The translations under genes were made by a program, and so were the position numbers. A stretch of 64,000 nucleotides of DNA, taken from assembly GCF_019192735.1 (NCBI RefSeq), contig NZ_JAHTKP010000021.1, positions 1-64,000 on the forward strand, read 5' to 3'. The notes beneath the pieces were generated by a model, which did not search any database, was not told the DNA's origin, and saw nothing but the letters and a program-made list of their open reading frames with translations. Positions 7,633-16,758 of this stretch are shown one piece after another; position 1 is the stretch's first letter, and each line of letters opens with the position of its first letter. This DNA comes from Kitasatospora aureofaciens. Lineage in GTDB: Bacteria; Actinomycetota; Actinomycetes; Streptomycetales; Streptomycetaceae.

Positions 7633-8424
7633 TCAGCCCAGCGGCAGGCCCTGCGCCGACCAGCGGTCCCCGTGGCGCTCCAGGGTCAGCGGCAGCCCGA
7701 AGCACTTCGACAGGTTGCGGGCGGTCAGCTCGGTGTCGATCGGGCCGGCGGTGAGCACCTTGCCCTGACGGATCATCAGGACGTGGGTGAAACCGGGGGC
7801 GATCTCCTCGACGTGGTGGGTGACCATCGCCATCGCCGGCGCGAACTCGTCCTGGGCCAGCGCGCCGAGGCGGCGGACCAGGTCCTCGCGGCCGCCGAGG
7901 TCCAGACCGGCGGCGGGCTCGTCGAGCAGGAGCAGCTCCGGGTCGGTCATCAGCGCGCGGGCGATCAGGGTGCGCTTGCGCTCGCCCTCGGACAGGGTGC
8001 CGAACTTGCGGTCGGTGAGGCCGGCCATGCCGAGGCGGTCCAGCAGCGCGAGCGCACGGGACTCGTCCGACTGCTCGTAGGTCTCCTGCCAGCTGACCGT
8101 CATGCCGTAGGCGGCGGTCAGCACGGTCTGCAGCACCGTCTGCTCGGCCGGCAGCTTGTCGAACATCGCGGCACCGGCCAGGCCGATCCGGGAGCGCAGC
8201 TCGAAGACGTCGATCTCGCCCAGCTTCTCGCCGAGCACCGACACCTTGCCCGAGGTCGGGAAGAGGTACGAGGAGGCGATCTGCAGCAGGGTGGTCTTCC
8301 CGGCGCCGTTCGGGCCCAGGATGACCCAGCGCTCACCCTCGGAGATGGACCACGAGACCTGGTCGACCAGCGCGCGCCCCTCCCGGACCACGGATACGTC
8401 CACCAGCTCCAGCACGTCGCTCAT
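7633..8424 (-). CDS. ABC transporter ATP-binding protein
   Basis: A 263-residue stand-alone ABC ATPase: Walker A GPNGAGKTT near 40, signature LSEGERKR near 145 (Ser-Glu instead of the usual Ser-Gly), Walker B LLLLDEPAAGLD, and switch His in MVTHHVEEI. No permease is adjacent, so the partner and substrate are unknown; the HVEEI switch region is found in molybdate- and manganese-type and ModF-like ATPases. The ATG at 8424 has GGGGAAGG seven bases upstream. It is divergent from the next gene. Confidence 0.85.
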   Translation of the reverse strand: MSDVLELVDVSVVREGRALVDQVSWSISEGERWVILGPNGAGKTTLLQIASSYLFPTSGKVSVLGEKLGEIDVFELRSRIGLAGAAMFDKLPAEQTVLQTVLTAAYGMTVSWQETYEQSDESRALALLDRLGMAGLTDRKFGTLSEGERKRTLIARALMTDPELLLLDEPAAGLDLGGREDLVRRLGALAQDEFAPAMAMVTHHVEEIAPGFTHVLMIRQGKVLTAGPIDTELTARNLSKCFGLPLTLERHGDRWSAQGLPLG

Positions 8425-8572
8425 GCCTACGCCTTCCCCAATACAAGAATCTCGACCGTCGATGCGGGCGGCGAGCCTACTCCGGCAGCCGGTGGGCACG
8501 GGGTGGGTGCGCCGCACGCGCATGGGCAAACCTACGCCACGCGGATGACCGCCGATTCCGTAGGCTGGCTGG

Positions 8573-9376
8573 ATGCTCGCGACTCCTGCCGACAATCCGT
8601 ACGAAGAGCCCCGTTCGGGGCGGCTGGCCGCCTGGGGCAACGCTCTGCTCGCCGGACTGGTCCCGCCCGACAACGCCGCCGCGGCCGTCCTGGGCGACGA
8701 CGAGAGCCACCGGGTGACCGGCCTGCCCGGGGACGCGCCCGGCGAGCAGCACGGGCTCACCTGGGCCCTGGGGCGGCTGCGGGTGCTCGGCGTGCAGGGC
8801 CTTCGGCTGGCCCTGCCCTCCGCCGGACACCCCCTCGGGCTGACCGGCCCGGCGGCGTTCAACGACCGCGCGATGGGCGCGGGCGAGGCCGTCCTCGCGG
8901 TGGGCGTGCCACTCGGGCTGGTGCCGGAGGTCGACGTGTTCGGCCCGGCCGGGGACCAGTCGGCCACCGTGCTGTGGCGCTGCTCGACGGTCAACGACGC
9001 ACCGCCGGCGGACGTGCCGTCGCTGCACGAGGCCGAGCGCGAGCTCGCCGACGGGCTGCGCGAGGCGACCGTGCTGCTGGCCCGCCTCGACGTGGCCGGC
9101 GCCGGACCCGAAGCCCTGCGCGCCCTGGACGCCTACCGCCGCCGCGGCCACGCCGAACTGCTCGCCCCCGGCTACCCACCCCGCGCCGTCCGCGTCCTGG
9201 AGTCCGCCCGCCAGGTGTCCGTCCTCCTGACGATCGCCTCCGAGAGTCACGGCGCCGCCGTCAGCGCCTCGGAGATGGCCGCCCGCCGGTCCGTCCTGGC
9301 CCCGCTGTGGCGCACCGCCCGCCGCGCGCAGGTGGCGGCGTACAACGCCCTCGTCGACGAACGCGAATCCCACTGA
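8573..9376 (+). CDS. Conserved hypothetical protein (actinobacterial)
   Basis: A 267-residue soluble protein with no family I can name. It has no signal peptide or membrane segment. It is Ala/Leu/Arg-rich, starts MLATPADNPYEEP, has a central region with two PLGL turns (HPLGLTGPAAFN and VPLGLVPEVDVFG) and ends in an Arg/Ala-rich helix (RRAQVAAYNALVDE). Codon use and third-position GC match the neighbours, and an orthologue is expected across Streptomyces given the conserved surroundings. Ribosome site is weak. A strong terminator follows. Confidence 0.75.
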   Translation: MLATPADNPYEEPRSGRLAAWGNALLAGLVPPDNAAAAVLGDDESHRVTGLPGDAPGEQHGLTWALGRLRVLGVQGLRLALPSAGHPLGLTGPAAFNDRAMGAGEAVLAVGVPLGLVPEVDVFGPAGDQSATVLWRCSTVNDAPPADVPSLHEAERELADGLREATVLLARLDVAGAGPEALRALDAYRRRGHAELLAPGYPPRAVRVLESARQVSVLLTIASESHGAAVSASEMAARRSVLAPLWRTARRAQVAAYNALVDERESH

Positions 9377-9390
9377 CGCGCGCCTCCACT

Positions 9391-9425
9391 ACGGGCCGGA
9401 CGGTCACACCGATCGTCCGGCCCGT
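9391..9425. terminator. 12-bp stem terminator
   Basis: ACGGGCCGGACG (9391-9402) pairs perfectly with CGTCCGGCCCGT (9414-9425) around an 11-base loop, 14 bases after the preceding plus-strand gene. It may also stop the minus-strand gene that ends at 9536. Confidence 0.75.
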
Positions 9426-9535
9426 GGCGGAGACCACCCGGCCACTCGTGTGCCACGGGCCGACCGACCTACGGGCCGACGACGGGCGCGAGCCCGGCGC
9501 CCGATGAGCTCAGGCGCCCCGCCGCTCGGCCGGCC

Positions 9536-10372
9536 CTATCGCCACGGATCGGCAGCAGCCACCGCCATCACCTCCGCCCGCGCGTACCGGCCGTCCACTC
9601 CGCGCGTCAGGCCGCCCTTCTCCGTGACGGCCTGCAGGCGCCGGGCCGACCAGCCCAGTTCCTCGGCCGCCTCCTCCGCCGACAGACTCTCCGCCAGCCG
9701 CTGCCGCAGCGCCTCGGCGGCGGCCTCCGCCTCGGCCTCGCCCCGGCGCAGGCGGTCGGTGACGACCTCCTCGACCGCGGCGTCCGGCATCGCCGCCAGG
9801 CTCTCCCGGCTGTAGGTGGGGTGGCCCCGGAACTCGCCGGAGGCCTGGAGTATGCCCGCCTCCGCGAGCCGGCGGACGTCCTCGGCGGTCACCGGCAGGC
9901 CGGTGGCGTGGCCGATGACGAGGGCCGCCTTGCCCGCCCCCACCCGGGGGACGGCGCCCAGCGCGGCGATGATCTCGGCGGCGCGGGCCCGCAACTCGGC
10001 CTCCAGGGCGGCCGACCAGGCCCGGCCTTCGGTGTCCGGCTCGGGGATCAGGCCGCGGTCCCGCGCCTCGTCGAACTGCCGGCGCACCAGCCCGAGCCGG
10101 CGGCGCAGCACCTCGAGGCCGTAGGCCTCCCGCTCCCGGGCCGTATCCTGCGCCAGCTTCGCGGCCCGCTCCGCCGCGTCCGCTGCCAGGGCGGCGCCGA
10201 TCTCCTCGCGGCGTTCCACCAGCGGCTCCACCACCGCCCGGGACCACCGCCGCTCCTCGACGTCCGGCGGCGGCACCAGGCCGAGGTGCTTGGCCCGCTC
10301 GAACAGGCGGTACGTCAACTCCAACTCGTTGGCGAGCACGACAGGCCCGTACTCACTGCGCGGTGCGTTCAT
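9536..10372 (-). CDS. Uncharacterised protein with repeated helix-turn-helix-like modules
   Basis: A 278-residue protein not matched to a named family. It contains an internal duplication: residues about 17-56 (LFERAKHLGLVPPPD..ERRWSRA) and about 90-130 (QFDEARDRGLIPEPD..GRAWSAA). Each resembles a winged-helix or excisionase-like DNA-binding unit. Two further possible units follow: PVTAEDVRRLAEAGILQ..GHPTYSRESL and SAEEAAEELGWSARRLQAVTEKGGL. The pattern suggests a multi-module DNA-binding protein. The start ATG 10372 has GGGGGAGG six bases upstream; a TTG five codons earlier is an alternative. Function unknown. Confidence 0.7.
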   Translation of the reverse strand: MNAPRSEYGPVVLANELELTYRLFERAKHLGLVPPPDVEERRWSRAVVEPLVERREEIGAALAADAAERAAKLAQDTAREREAYGLEVLRRRLGLVRRQFDEARDRGLIPEPDTEGRAWSAALEAELRARAAEIIAALGAVPRVGAGKAALVIGHATGLPVTAEDVRRLAEAGILQASGEFRGHPTYSRESLAAMPDAAVEEVVTDRLRRGEAEAEAAAEALRQRLAESLSAEEAAEELGWSARRLQAVTEKGGLTRGVDGRYARAEVMAVAAADPWR

Positions 10373-10564
10373 GCGGTCCTCCCCCAAGATCGATGTCGGC
10401 GCTCAGCCTGGCACACCCCCCTGACGTCCCGTCACCCCGATTCGGCCGATCCCCTGCCGAACGGCACACGCCCTGACGCCGTCTGACGCCCACCCGCCCC
10501 CAACCCGCCCCAAACACCTGCCGTTCGACACAGCGCCCCGCCCGCCCCACACGCCCTCAGCGCA

Positions 10565-11221
10565 CTACGCCTCCCGGGCCTCACCGTGCCGGACCGCCCA
10601 GAGGGCGGCCTGGGTGCGGTCGGCGAGGTCGAGCTTCATCAGGATGTTCGACACGTGCGTCTTCACCGTCTTCTCCGACAGGTGCAGGCTCCGCGCGATC
10701 TCCCGGTTCGAGCGGCCGTCCGCGATGTGCCCCAGCACCTCGCGCTCGCGCTCGGTGAGGGTGCCGCCGCGGCCCTGCGGGGCGCGGGGACCGTCGTCGG
10801 AGAGGAGGGCCTCGGCGAGTTCGGGCTGGAGCAGGACGTGCCCGGCGTGGACCGAGCGGATGGCGCCGGCCAGGGCCTCCGGGTCCACGTCCTTGTACAC
10901 GTACCCGGCGGCGCCGGCCCGCAGGGCGGGGACCATCGTGCGGTGCTCGGTGAAGCTGGTGACGATCAGGATCCGGGCCCGGCTGCCCTCTCCCTTGAGG
11001 GTGCGCAGCGCCTCGATGCCGTCGACGCCGGGCATCTTGAGGTCCATCAGGACGACGTCGGGGTCGAGCTCCCGGGCGCGGTCGACGCCCTCCGCCCCGT
11101 CGGCGGCCTCGCCGACCACCTCGATGTCGTCCTGCACCTCCAGGAACGTTCGCAGGCCGCGCCGGACGACCTGGTGGTCGTCGACGAGCAGGACGCGGAT
11201 CGGTGGTGTGCTGTCAGGCAC
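10565..11221 (-). CDS. NarL/FixJ-family response regulator
   Basis: A 218-residue regulator with a receiver domain (acidic pair DD at 14-15, phosphoacceptor Asp60 in VVLMDLKMPG, conserved TS and K later) and a LuxR-type C-terminal HTH (LTEREREVLGHIADGRSNREIA). It is the partner of the histidine kinase immediately upstream; the start GTG (11221) overlaps the kinase stop (GGTGCCTGA), so the two are translationally coupled. It probably binds a dyad upstream of its targets; a candidate palindrome lies in front of the operon. Confidence 0.92.
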   Translation of the reverse strand: MPDSTPPIRVLLVDDHQVVRRGLRTFLEVQDDIEVVGEAADGAEGVDRARELDPDVVLMDLKMPGVDGIEALRTLKGEGSRARILIVTSFTEHRTMVPALRAGAAGYVYKDVDPEALAGAIRSVHAGHVLLQPELAEALLSDDGPRAPQGRGGTLTEREREVLGHIADGRSNREIARSLHLSEKTVKTHVSNILMKLDLADRTQAALWAVRHGEAREA

Positions 11222-12458
11222 CGGGGACCTCCATCTCGACGAGCGTCCCCCGGCCGGGGGCGGATTCCAGGGTGAGGGTGCCGCCGACGGCGGCCGCGCG
11301 GTCGCGCATCGAGGCGAGGCCGAGGTGCCGCCCGGCCCGGCGGACGGACTCCGGTTCGAAGCCGCGCCCGTCGTCCCGCACCCGCAGGACGGCCCCGCGC
11401 GCGGGCGTCTCGAGGAGGGTGACGGTGACGCGGCGGGCGCCGGAGTGGCGCAGCGCGTTGTGCAGCGCCTCCTGGGCGACCCGCAGCAACGCGGCCTCCT
11501 GGGCGGGCGGGAGCGCACGGACGCTGTCGGCGGCGAAGGCGACGTCGGCGGTGTGGGCCCGGTCGAGGACCTGGACCTGGGAGGCGAGGGTGGCGCTGAG
11601 CCCGTCCTCCTCCAGGGCGGCGGGCCGCAGTTCGATGACGACGGCGCGCAGCTCGTCGGCGGCCTCCGCGGCGAGCCGGGCGACCTCGGCGAGCTCGGCG
11701 CGGGCCCGGGCCGGGTCGCGTTCGACGAGTGTGGCGGCGGCCTTGGCGGTGAGCCGCAGCGAGAAGAGCTTCTGCGAGACGGCGTCGTGCAGGTCGTGGG
11801 CGATCCGGGCGCGTTCGCCGGCGAGGGTGAGCTCGCGGCTGCGCTCGTAGAGGCGGGCGTTGGAGAGGGCGAGGGCGGCGTGCGCGGCGAGTATCCGCAG
11901 CAGTTCCTCGTCGTGGTCGGTGAAGAGACCGCCGCCGCGCTTGTTGGCGAGGAAGATGACGCCCAGCACCTGCGGTTCGTCCTCGGCGGCGTCGGTGTCG
12001 AGGATGGGCATGCCGAGGAAGGCGTCCATCTCGGGGTGGGCGGACGGCCAGCCCTCGAACGCGGGGGCCTTGCGGACGTCGGCGAGCCGGGTCGGGCCGG
12101 TCTCGTGCAGCATCTTGGCGAGGACGCCGTGCTGGCGGGGCAGCGGGCCGATGGCCTTCCACTGCTCGTCGGTGACGCCGTCGACGACGAACTGGGCGAA
12201 GCCGCCGTGGTCGTCGGGGACGCCGAGCGCCGCGTACTCGGCGCCGAGGAGGTCCCGGGCGGAGGCGGTGATCCGGCGCAGCACCTCGCGGACCTCCAGG
12301 TGCCGGCTCATCGCGAGCAGCGCCTGGCTGACCGCCTCGATGCCGGCCAGGCAGGGCTCGCAGGCCGGCACCGGGCCGTTGTGGAGACGGCCGACCGGTA
12401 TCCGGCCGTCGATAGGGGAACCGGCCGGTGGCCGGTGGTCACTGGGCGCGCTGGGCAT
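11214..12458 (-). CDS. GAF-domain sensor histidine kinase (DevS/NarX-like)
   Basis: A 414-residue cytoplasmic kinase. It has a Cys pair near the N-terminus (CEPC, 33-36), one GAF domain (about 55-200), a HisKA_3 dimerisation helix with RIAHDLHDAVSQ (likely phospho-His224), and a HATPase domain with DDGRGF. No membrane segment is present, so the signal is internal. The GAF segment (LPRQHGVL.., EGWPSAHPEMDAFLGMPI) resembles the GAF-A domain of mycobacterial DevS/DosS, where a His binds heme; His141 lies in the matching loop. Whether heme is bound here is inference. It is the first gene of the kinase-regulator operon. Confidence 0.9.
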   Translation of the reverse strand: MPSAPSDHRPPAGSPIDGRIPVGRLHNGPVPACEPCLAGIEAVSQALLAMSRHLEVREVLRRITASARDLLGAEYAALGVPDDHGGFAQFVVDGVTDEQWKAIGPLPRQHGVLAKMLHETGPTRLADVRKAPAFEGWPSAHPEMDAFLGMPILDTDAAEDEPQVLGVIFLANKRGGGLFTDHDEELLRILAAHAALALSNARLYERSRELTLAGERARIAHDLHDAVSQKLFSLRLTAKAAATLVERDPARARAELAEVARLAAEAADELRAVVIELRPAALEEDGLSATLASQVQVLDRAHTADVAFAADSVRALPPAQEAALLRVAQEALHNALRHSGARRVTVTLLETPARGAVLRVRDDGRGFEPESVRRAGRHLGLASMRDRAAAVGGTLTLESAPGRGTLVEMEVPGA

Positions 12459-12521
12459 ATCGCCAACCTACCGCCGCACCACCCGCCCCCGCGTCCGTCC
12501 GCAGCCGCGCGGGACGCAGGT

Positions 12522-12541
12522 CCGGGGACCTAGGTCCCCGG
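12522..12541. promoter_or_regulatory. 20-bp perfect palindrome, DosR-box-like, upstream of the sensor kinase operon
   Basis: CCGGGGACCTAGGTCCCCGG is a perfect palindrome 64 bases upstream of the kinase start. The core GGGAC..GTCCC matches the outer half-sites of the mycobacterial DevR/DosR box (GGGACTWWAGTCCC). Because the downstream operon encodes a GAF kinase and NarL-type regulator, autoregulation through this site is a reasonable inference. Confidence 0.6.
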
Positions 12542-12561
12542 GCCCGGCCGACAACGCCGAA

Positions 12562-12591
12562 GGGCGGCTCTCCCGCACGGGAGAGCCGCCC
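12562..12591 (-). terminator. Terminator after the FHA-ABC exporter
   Basis: GGGCGGCTCTCCC (12562-12574) pairs perfectly over 13 bases with GGGAGAGCCGCCC (12579-12591) around a GCAC loop, 23 bases past the exporter stop. Confidence 0.9.
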
Positions 12592-12613
12592 CTGGGACGG
12601 ACGGTCGAGGGCC

Positions 12614-15166
12614 TCAGCCCTTCTGCATGACCTCCGGCTCGTGCCGGCGCTGGAGCCGCGTCACGATGACGCCGATGATGATCGCCATCACGATCAGCGC
12701 CCCCGCGTTGATCGACCACTGGGCGACGCTGTGCTTCCACAGCGGGTCGTAGTTCGGGTGCTGGAAGTCCTTGTTCCAGGGGCCCAAGAGGTGCGACAGG
12801 TCGAGCGTGGTGGCCACCATGCCGGTGCCCCAGCGGGCGGGCATCAGCCAGGCGAGCTGCTCCAGGCCGGGCTTGCTGAAGATCTGGAAGAGGCAGCCGG
12901 TGAAGACGACCTGGACGATCGCGAACATGACCAGCAGCGGCATGGTCTTCTCGGTGGTCTTGACCAGCGCGGAGATCATCAGGCCGAACATCATCGCGGC
13001 GAAGCTCAGCAGGATCATGCCGATGGTCATCTCGATGACCGGCAGGTTCTTCACCAGCAGGCCGCCGTGCTCGGGGAGCTTGCGCGGCAGGAAGCCGACG
13101 GCGGAGATGACCGCGCCCTGGATCACGCTGAAGAAGCCCAGCACGATGACCTTGGACATCATGTACGCCGAGCGGGAGAGGCCGGTGGCCCGTTCTCGCT
13201 CGTAGATCGCCCGTTCCTTGATCAACTCGCGGACGGAGTTGGCCGCGCCGGAGAAGCAGGCGCCGATCGCCATGAGCATGATGATCGTCGCGGCCCCGGT
13301 GTTGAGCCCCAGTTGCGACTTGGGGTTCGGTGCGAGCCCTGGTTCGTTCGGCACCAGGACGCTCACCGCGCCGATGACGGCGGGCAGGAGCACCGACAGC
13401 GCCAGGAAGCCCTTGTCGGAGGCGATGACGGACAGGTAGCGGCGGATCAGCGTCCACAGCTGCGAGCCCCAGCTCTGCGGCTTCGGCGGCTTGATCGCCT
13501 CCTGCGCGACCTGGGCGTGCTGCACGTCGCCGCCCTCCACGGCGGCGGCGGAGTACTGCTGGTAGTGCACCGAGCCGCGGTAGCGGCCGGCCCAGTCGTG
13601 GTCCGGGTAGTTCTCGAAGGCCTGGAAGACGTCCGCCCAGGTCTCGTACCCGAAGAAGTGCAGCGCCTCGTCCGGCGGGCCGAAGTAGGCCACCGAGCCG
13701 CCCGGCGCCATCACCAGCAGCCGGTCGCAGATCGCGAGTTCGGCCACCGAGTGGGTGACGACCAGGATGGTGCGGCCGTCGTCGGCGAGGCCGCGCAGCA
13801 TCTGCATGACCTCGCGGTCCATGCCCGGGTCGAGGCCCGAGGTGGGCTCGTCGAGGAAGATCAGCGACGGCTTGGTGAGCAGTTCCAGGGCGACCGAGAC
13901 GCGCTTCTGCTGACCGCCGGAGAGGGCGGTGATGCGGTTCTCGGCGCGCTTGTCGAGGCGCAGCTCGTACAGCACCTCGTCGATCCGGGCCTCGCGCTCG
14001 CGGGCCTCGGTGTCGCCGGGGAAGCGCAGCCGGGCCGCGTACTTGAGGCCGGTGCGGACGGTGAGTTCCTTGTGAAGGATCTCGGACTGCGGCACCAGGC
14101 CGATGCGCGAGCGGAGTTCGGCGAACTGCTTGTAGAGGTTGCGGCCGTCGTAGAGGACCTCGCCGCGGTCGGCCGGACGGTAGCCGGTGAGGGCGCGCAG
14201 CAGGGTCGACTTGCCGGAGCCGGACGGGCCGATGACGGCGACCAGGGACTTCTCCGGCACGCTGAAGCTGACGTCGTTGAGCAGGACCTTCTTGGCGCCC
14301 TTGTGCTCGACCTCGACGGTCAGGTGGCGGGCGGAGAAGGAGACCGCGCCGGTGTCGACGAACTCCTGCAGCTGGTCGCCGACCAGGGTGAACGTGGAGT
14401 GGCCGACCACCAGCCGGTCCTGCGCGCCCATCAGCTGACGCTGGACCCGCTGGCCGTTGAGGAAGATGCCGTTGTGGCTGCCGAGGTCGACGATCTCCCA
14501 GCGGCCGTCCGGCAGCTGGCGCAGCTCGGCGTGGTGGCGGGAGACCTGGAGGTCCGAGACGACGATGTCGTTGTCGAGCGCACGGCCGATGCGCAGCGTG
14601 CGCGTCATCTCGGCCAGGCTGCGGATCATCGTCGGCTGCGGGGGCGGCGTGAAGCCCTGCTGCTGCGGGAAGTTCGGCTGCGGCGCGAAGTCCTGCGGGT
14701 AGCCGCCCTGTTGCTGCGGGATGCCCGGCTGGCCGGCCCAGCTCTGCTGCTGCGACTGGTGCTGGAACGGATCCCAGCCCTGCTGCAGGTCCGGCGGCGG
14801 CCCCGGGGTAGCGCTGCGGCTGGTGGCGGCCTCGTGCCAGGCAGGCGCCTGCGCCTGCGGGGCGGCGGCCTGGACGGGCGCGGAGAAGCCGAGCCTGGGG
14901 CCGTTCTCCGCGTTGCCGAGGTTGACGACGGCGCCCGGGAACAGCTGGGCCTGCTGGGTGCGGGCACCGGCGACGTAGGTGCCGTTGGTGCTCCCGTGGT
15001 CGTCCAGCTGCCAGCCGGTCCCGTTGAAGGACATGGTCCCGTGGTGCCAGGAGACCCGCGCGTCCTCGAACGGGAAGTCCGACTGCGGGTTGCGCCCGAT
15101 GGTGTAGGACCGCCCCGGCTCCAGAGTCCGCTGCTGTCCGTTGATCTCAATGACGAGTTGCGGCAC
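12614..15166 (-). CDS. FHA-domain ABC exporter (Rv1747-like)
   Basis: An 850-residue fused exporter. FHA1 is at 1-100 (YTIGRNPQSDFPFED, STNGTYV) and FHA2 at about 190-280 (LRIGRALDNDIVVSD, SRHHAEL, SHNGIFLNG). Between them is a Gln/Pro-rich linker (QQQSWAGQPGIPQQQGG). The ABC domain follows (Walker A GPSGSGKST, LSGGQQKR, LIFLDEPTSGLD), then an ABC-2 type membrane domain with six segments. The order and length match Mycobacterium tuberculosis Rv1747, whose FHA domains bind phosphothreonine and which is controlled by kinase PknF. No kinase gene is adjacent here. The start is GTG (15166), giving VPQLVIEINGQ. Confidence 0.88.
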   Translation of the reverse strand: MPQLVIEINGQQRTLEPGRSYTIGRNPQSDFPFEDARVSWHHGTMSFNGTGWQLDDHGSTNGTYVAGARTQQAQLFPGAVVNLGNAENGPRLGFSAPVQAAAPQAQAPAWHEAATSRSATPGPPPDLQQGWDPFQHQSQQQSWAGQPGIPQQQGGYPQDFAPQPNFPQQQGFTPPPQPTMIRSLAEMTRTLRIGRALDNDIVVSDLQVSRHHAELRQLPDGRWEIVDLGSHNGIFLNGQRVQRQLMGAQDRLVVGHSTFTLVGDQLQEFVDTGAVSFSARHLTVEVEHKGAKKVLLNDVSFSVPEKSLVAVIGPSGSGKSTLLRALTGYRPADRGEVLYDGRNLYKQFAELRSRIGLVPQSEILHKELTVRTGLKYAARLRFPGDTEAREREARIDEVLYELRLDKRAENRITALSGGQQKRVSVALELLTKPSLIFLDEPTSGLDPGMDREVMQMLRGLADDGRTILVVTHSVAELAICDRLLVMAPGGSVAYFGPPDEALHFFGYETWADVFQAFENYPDHDWAGRYRGSVHYQQYSAAAVEGGDVQHAQVAQEAIKPPKPQSWGSQLWTLIRRYLSVIASDKGFLALSVLLPAVIGAVSVLVPNEPGLAPNPKSQLGLNTGAATIIMLMAIGACFSGAANSVRELIKERAIYERERATGLSRSAYMMSKVIVLGFFSVIQGAVISAVGFLPRKLPEHGGLLVKNLPVIEMTIGMILLSFAAMMFGLMISALVKTTEKTMPLLVMFAIVQVVFTGCLFQIFSKPGLEQLAWLMPARWGTGMVATTLDLSHLLGPWNKDFQHPNYDPLWKHSVAQWSINAGALIVMAIIIGVIVTRLQRRHEPEVMQKG

Positions 15167-15470
15167 TGCTCGCCTGCCCCGCTCTCTCGGTCCCCCGATT
15201 GTGGCCCCCAGCCGGGGGTTCCTGAAACTGACGGGGGGAATCATTCCAGCCCGCCGACCGCTGACGAAAGTCGCCCCTGGGGACTGTGACCAGGCGGCAA
15301 CGATTCGCCGACACCCCCGTGGCCCGGGGTTCGCCGCACCGCCACGCCACCTCCCCCTCACCTGCACGTCGACGGGTTCTCGCACACACCGTCGGGGCAC
15401 CCTCCGCCCGCGTCCGCGGGGTGGACGGGTGCCGTGCGGCCGCCGCCCGACGGGTAGCGTGGGAGGCACC

Positions 15471-16727
15471 ATGAACGCATCGCCCTTGGCCGCTGAGCCT
15501 CTTCCCGCCTCGCAGCCCCGGACCGAGGACGAGCGCACCCTGCTCGTCAAGGTGTTCGGCAAGGACCGCCCCGGCATCACCGCCGGCCTCTTCGCCACCC
15601 TGGCCGGCTTCGGCGTCGACGTGATCGACATCGAGCAGGTCGTGACCCGGGGCCGGATCACGCTGTGCGCCCTGGTCACCCCGCCCACCGCGCCCGGCGC
15701 CGAAGGCGGGCTGCGGTCCACCGTGCACCGCTGGGCGGAGGAGCAGAAGCTCCAGGCCGAGATCATCTCCGGCATCGGCGACAACCGGCCGCGCCGCGAG
15801 GGCCGTTCGCACGTCACCGTGCTGGGCCACCCGCTGACCGCCGCCGCGGTCTCCGCGCTGACCTCCCGGATCACCGCCGCGGGCGGCAACATCGACCGCG
15901 TGTTCCGGCTCGCCAAGTACCCGGTGACGGCGGTCGAGCTGGCCGTCTCGGGTGTGGCCACCGAGGAGCTGCGGGCCGAGCTGGCCCAGGAGGCGGCCAC
16001 CCAGCGGGTGGACGTCGCGGTGGTGGCGGCCGGGCTGGAGCGCCGGGCCAAGCGCCTGGTGGTGATGGACGTGGACTCCACGCTCATCCAGGACGAGGTG
16101 ATCGAGCTGTTCGCGGCCCACGCGGGCTGCGAGGAGAAGGTCGCCGAGGTGACGGCGGCCGCGATGCGCGGCGAGCTGGACTTCGCCGAGTCGCTGCGCG
16201 CCCGGGTGGCGCTGCTGGCCGGCCTGGACGCCTCGGTGACCGAGAAGGTGCGCGCGGAGGTCCGCTTCACGCCGGGGGCGCGCACCCTGATCCGTACGCT
16301 GCAGCGGCTGGGTTTCCAGGTGGCGGTGGTGTCGGGCGGGTTCACCCAGGTCACCGACCACCTGGTGGAGCAGCTGGGGCTGGACTTCGCGGCGGCGAAC
16401 ACCCTGGAGGTGGTGGACGGCAAGTTCACCGGCCGGGTGGTCGGCGAGATCGTGGACCGTGCGGGCAAGGCCCGCTGGCTGGCCCGGTTCGCCGAGCAGG
16501 CCAAGGTGCCGCTGGAGCAGACGGTGGCGATCGGCGACGGCGCCAACGACCTGGACATGCTGAACGCGGCCGGGCTCGGGGTGGCGTTCAACGCCAAGCC
16601 GGTGGTGCGCGAGGCCGCCGACACCGCGGTGAACGTGCCGTTCCTGGACACCGTGCTGTACCTGCTGGGCATCACCCGCGAGGAGGTCGAGGCGGCGGAC
16701 GTCCTGGACGGCAGCACGACCGAATAG
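15471..16727 (+). CDS. serB: Phosphoserine phosphatase SerB with N-terminal ACT domains
   Basis: A 418-residue enzyme that removes phosphate from phosphoserine in the last step of serine synthesis. Residues 20-185 hold two ACT-like domains (LLVKVFGKDRPGITAG, then VTVLGHPLTAAAV). The HAD core has the nucleophile motif VVMDVDSTLI (Asp200, Asp202), a VVSGGF motif and GDGANDLDML. The ACT domains suggest serine feedback. The ATG at 15471 is preceded by GGGAGG at a short spacing. It is divergent from the FHA-ABC exporter. Confidence 0.95.
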   Translation: MNASPLAAEPLPASQPRTEDERTLLVKVFGKDRPGITAGLFATLAGFGVDVIDIEQVVTRGRITLCALVTPPTAPGAEGGLRSTVHRWAEEQKLQAEIISGIGDNRPRREGRSHVTVLGHPLTAAAVSALTSRITAAGGNIDRVFRLAKYPVTAVELAVSGVATEELRAELAQEAATQRVDVAVVAAGLERRAKRLVVMDVDSTLIQDEVIELFAAHAGCEEKVAEVTAAAMRGELDFAESLRARVALLAGLDASVTEKVRAEVRFTPGARTLIRTLQRLGFQVAVVSGGFTQVTDHLVEQLGLDFAAANTLEVVDGKFTGRVVGEIVDRAGKARWLARFAEQAKVPLEQTVAIGDGANDLDMLNAAGLGVAFNAKPVVREAADTAVNVPFLDTVLYLLGITREEVEAADVLDGSTTE

Positions 16728-16758
16728 GGTCGACCGAGAGCCTGCGGACGTACGTGAC

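Noticed and set aside
12614..16717. A 1367-codon minus-strand frame joining the FHA-ABC gene to sequence opposite serB
   Set aside because: The first 500 codons are antisense to serB and lack any domain. The FHA domain begins at the GTG at 15166, directly after which the protein matches the Rv1747 type.
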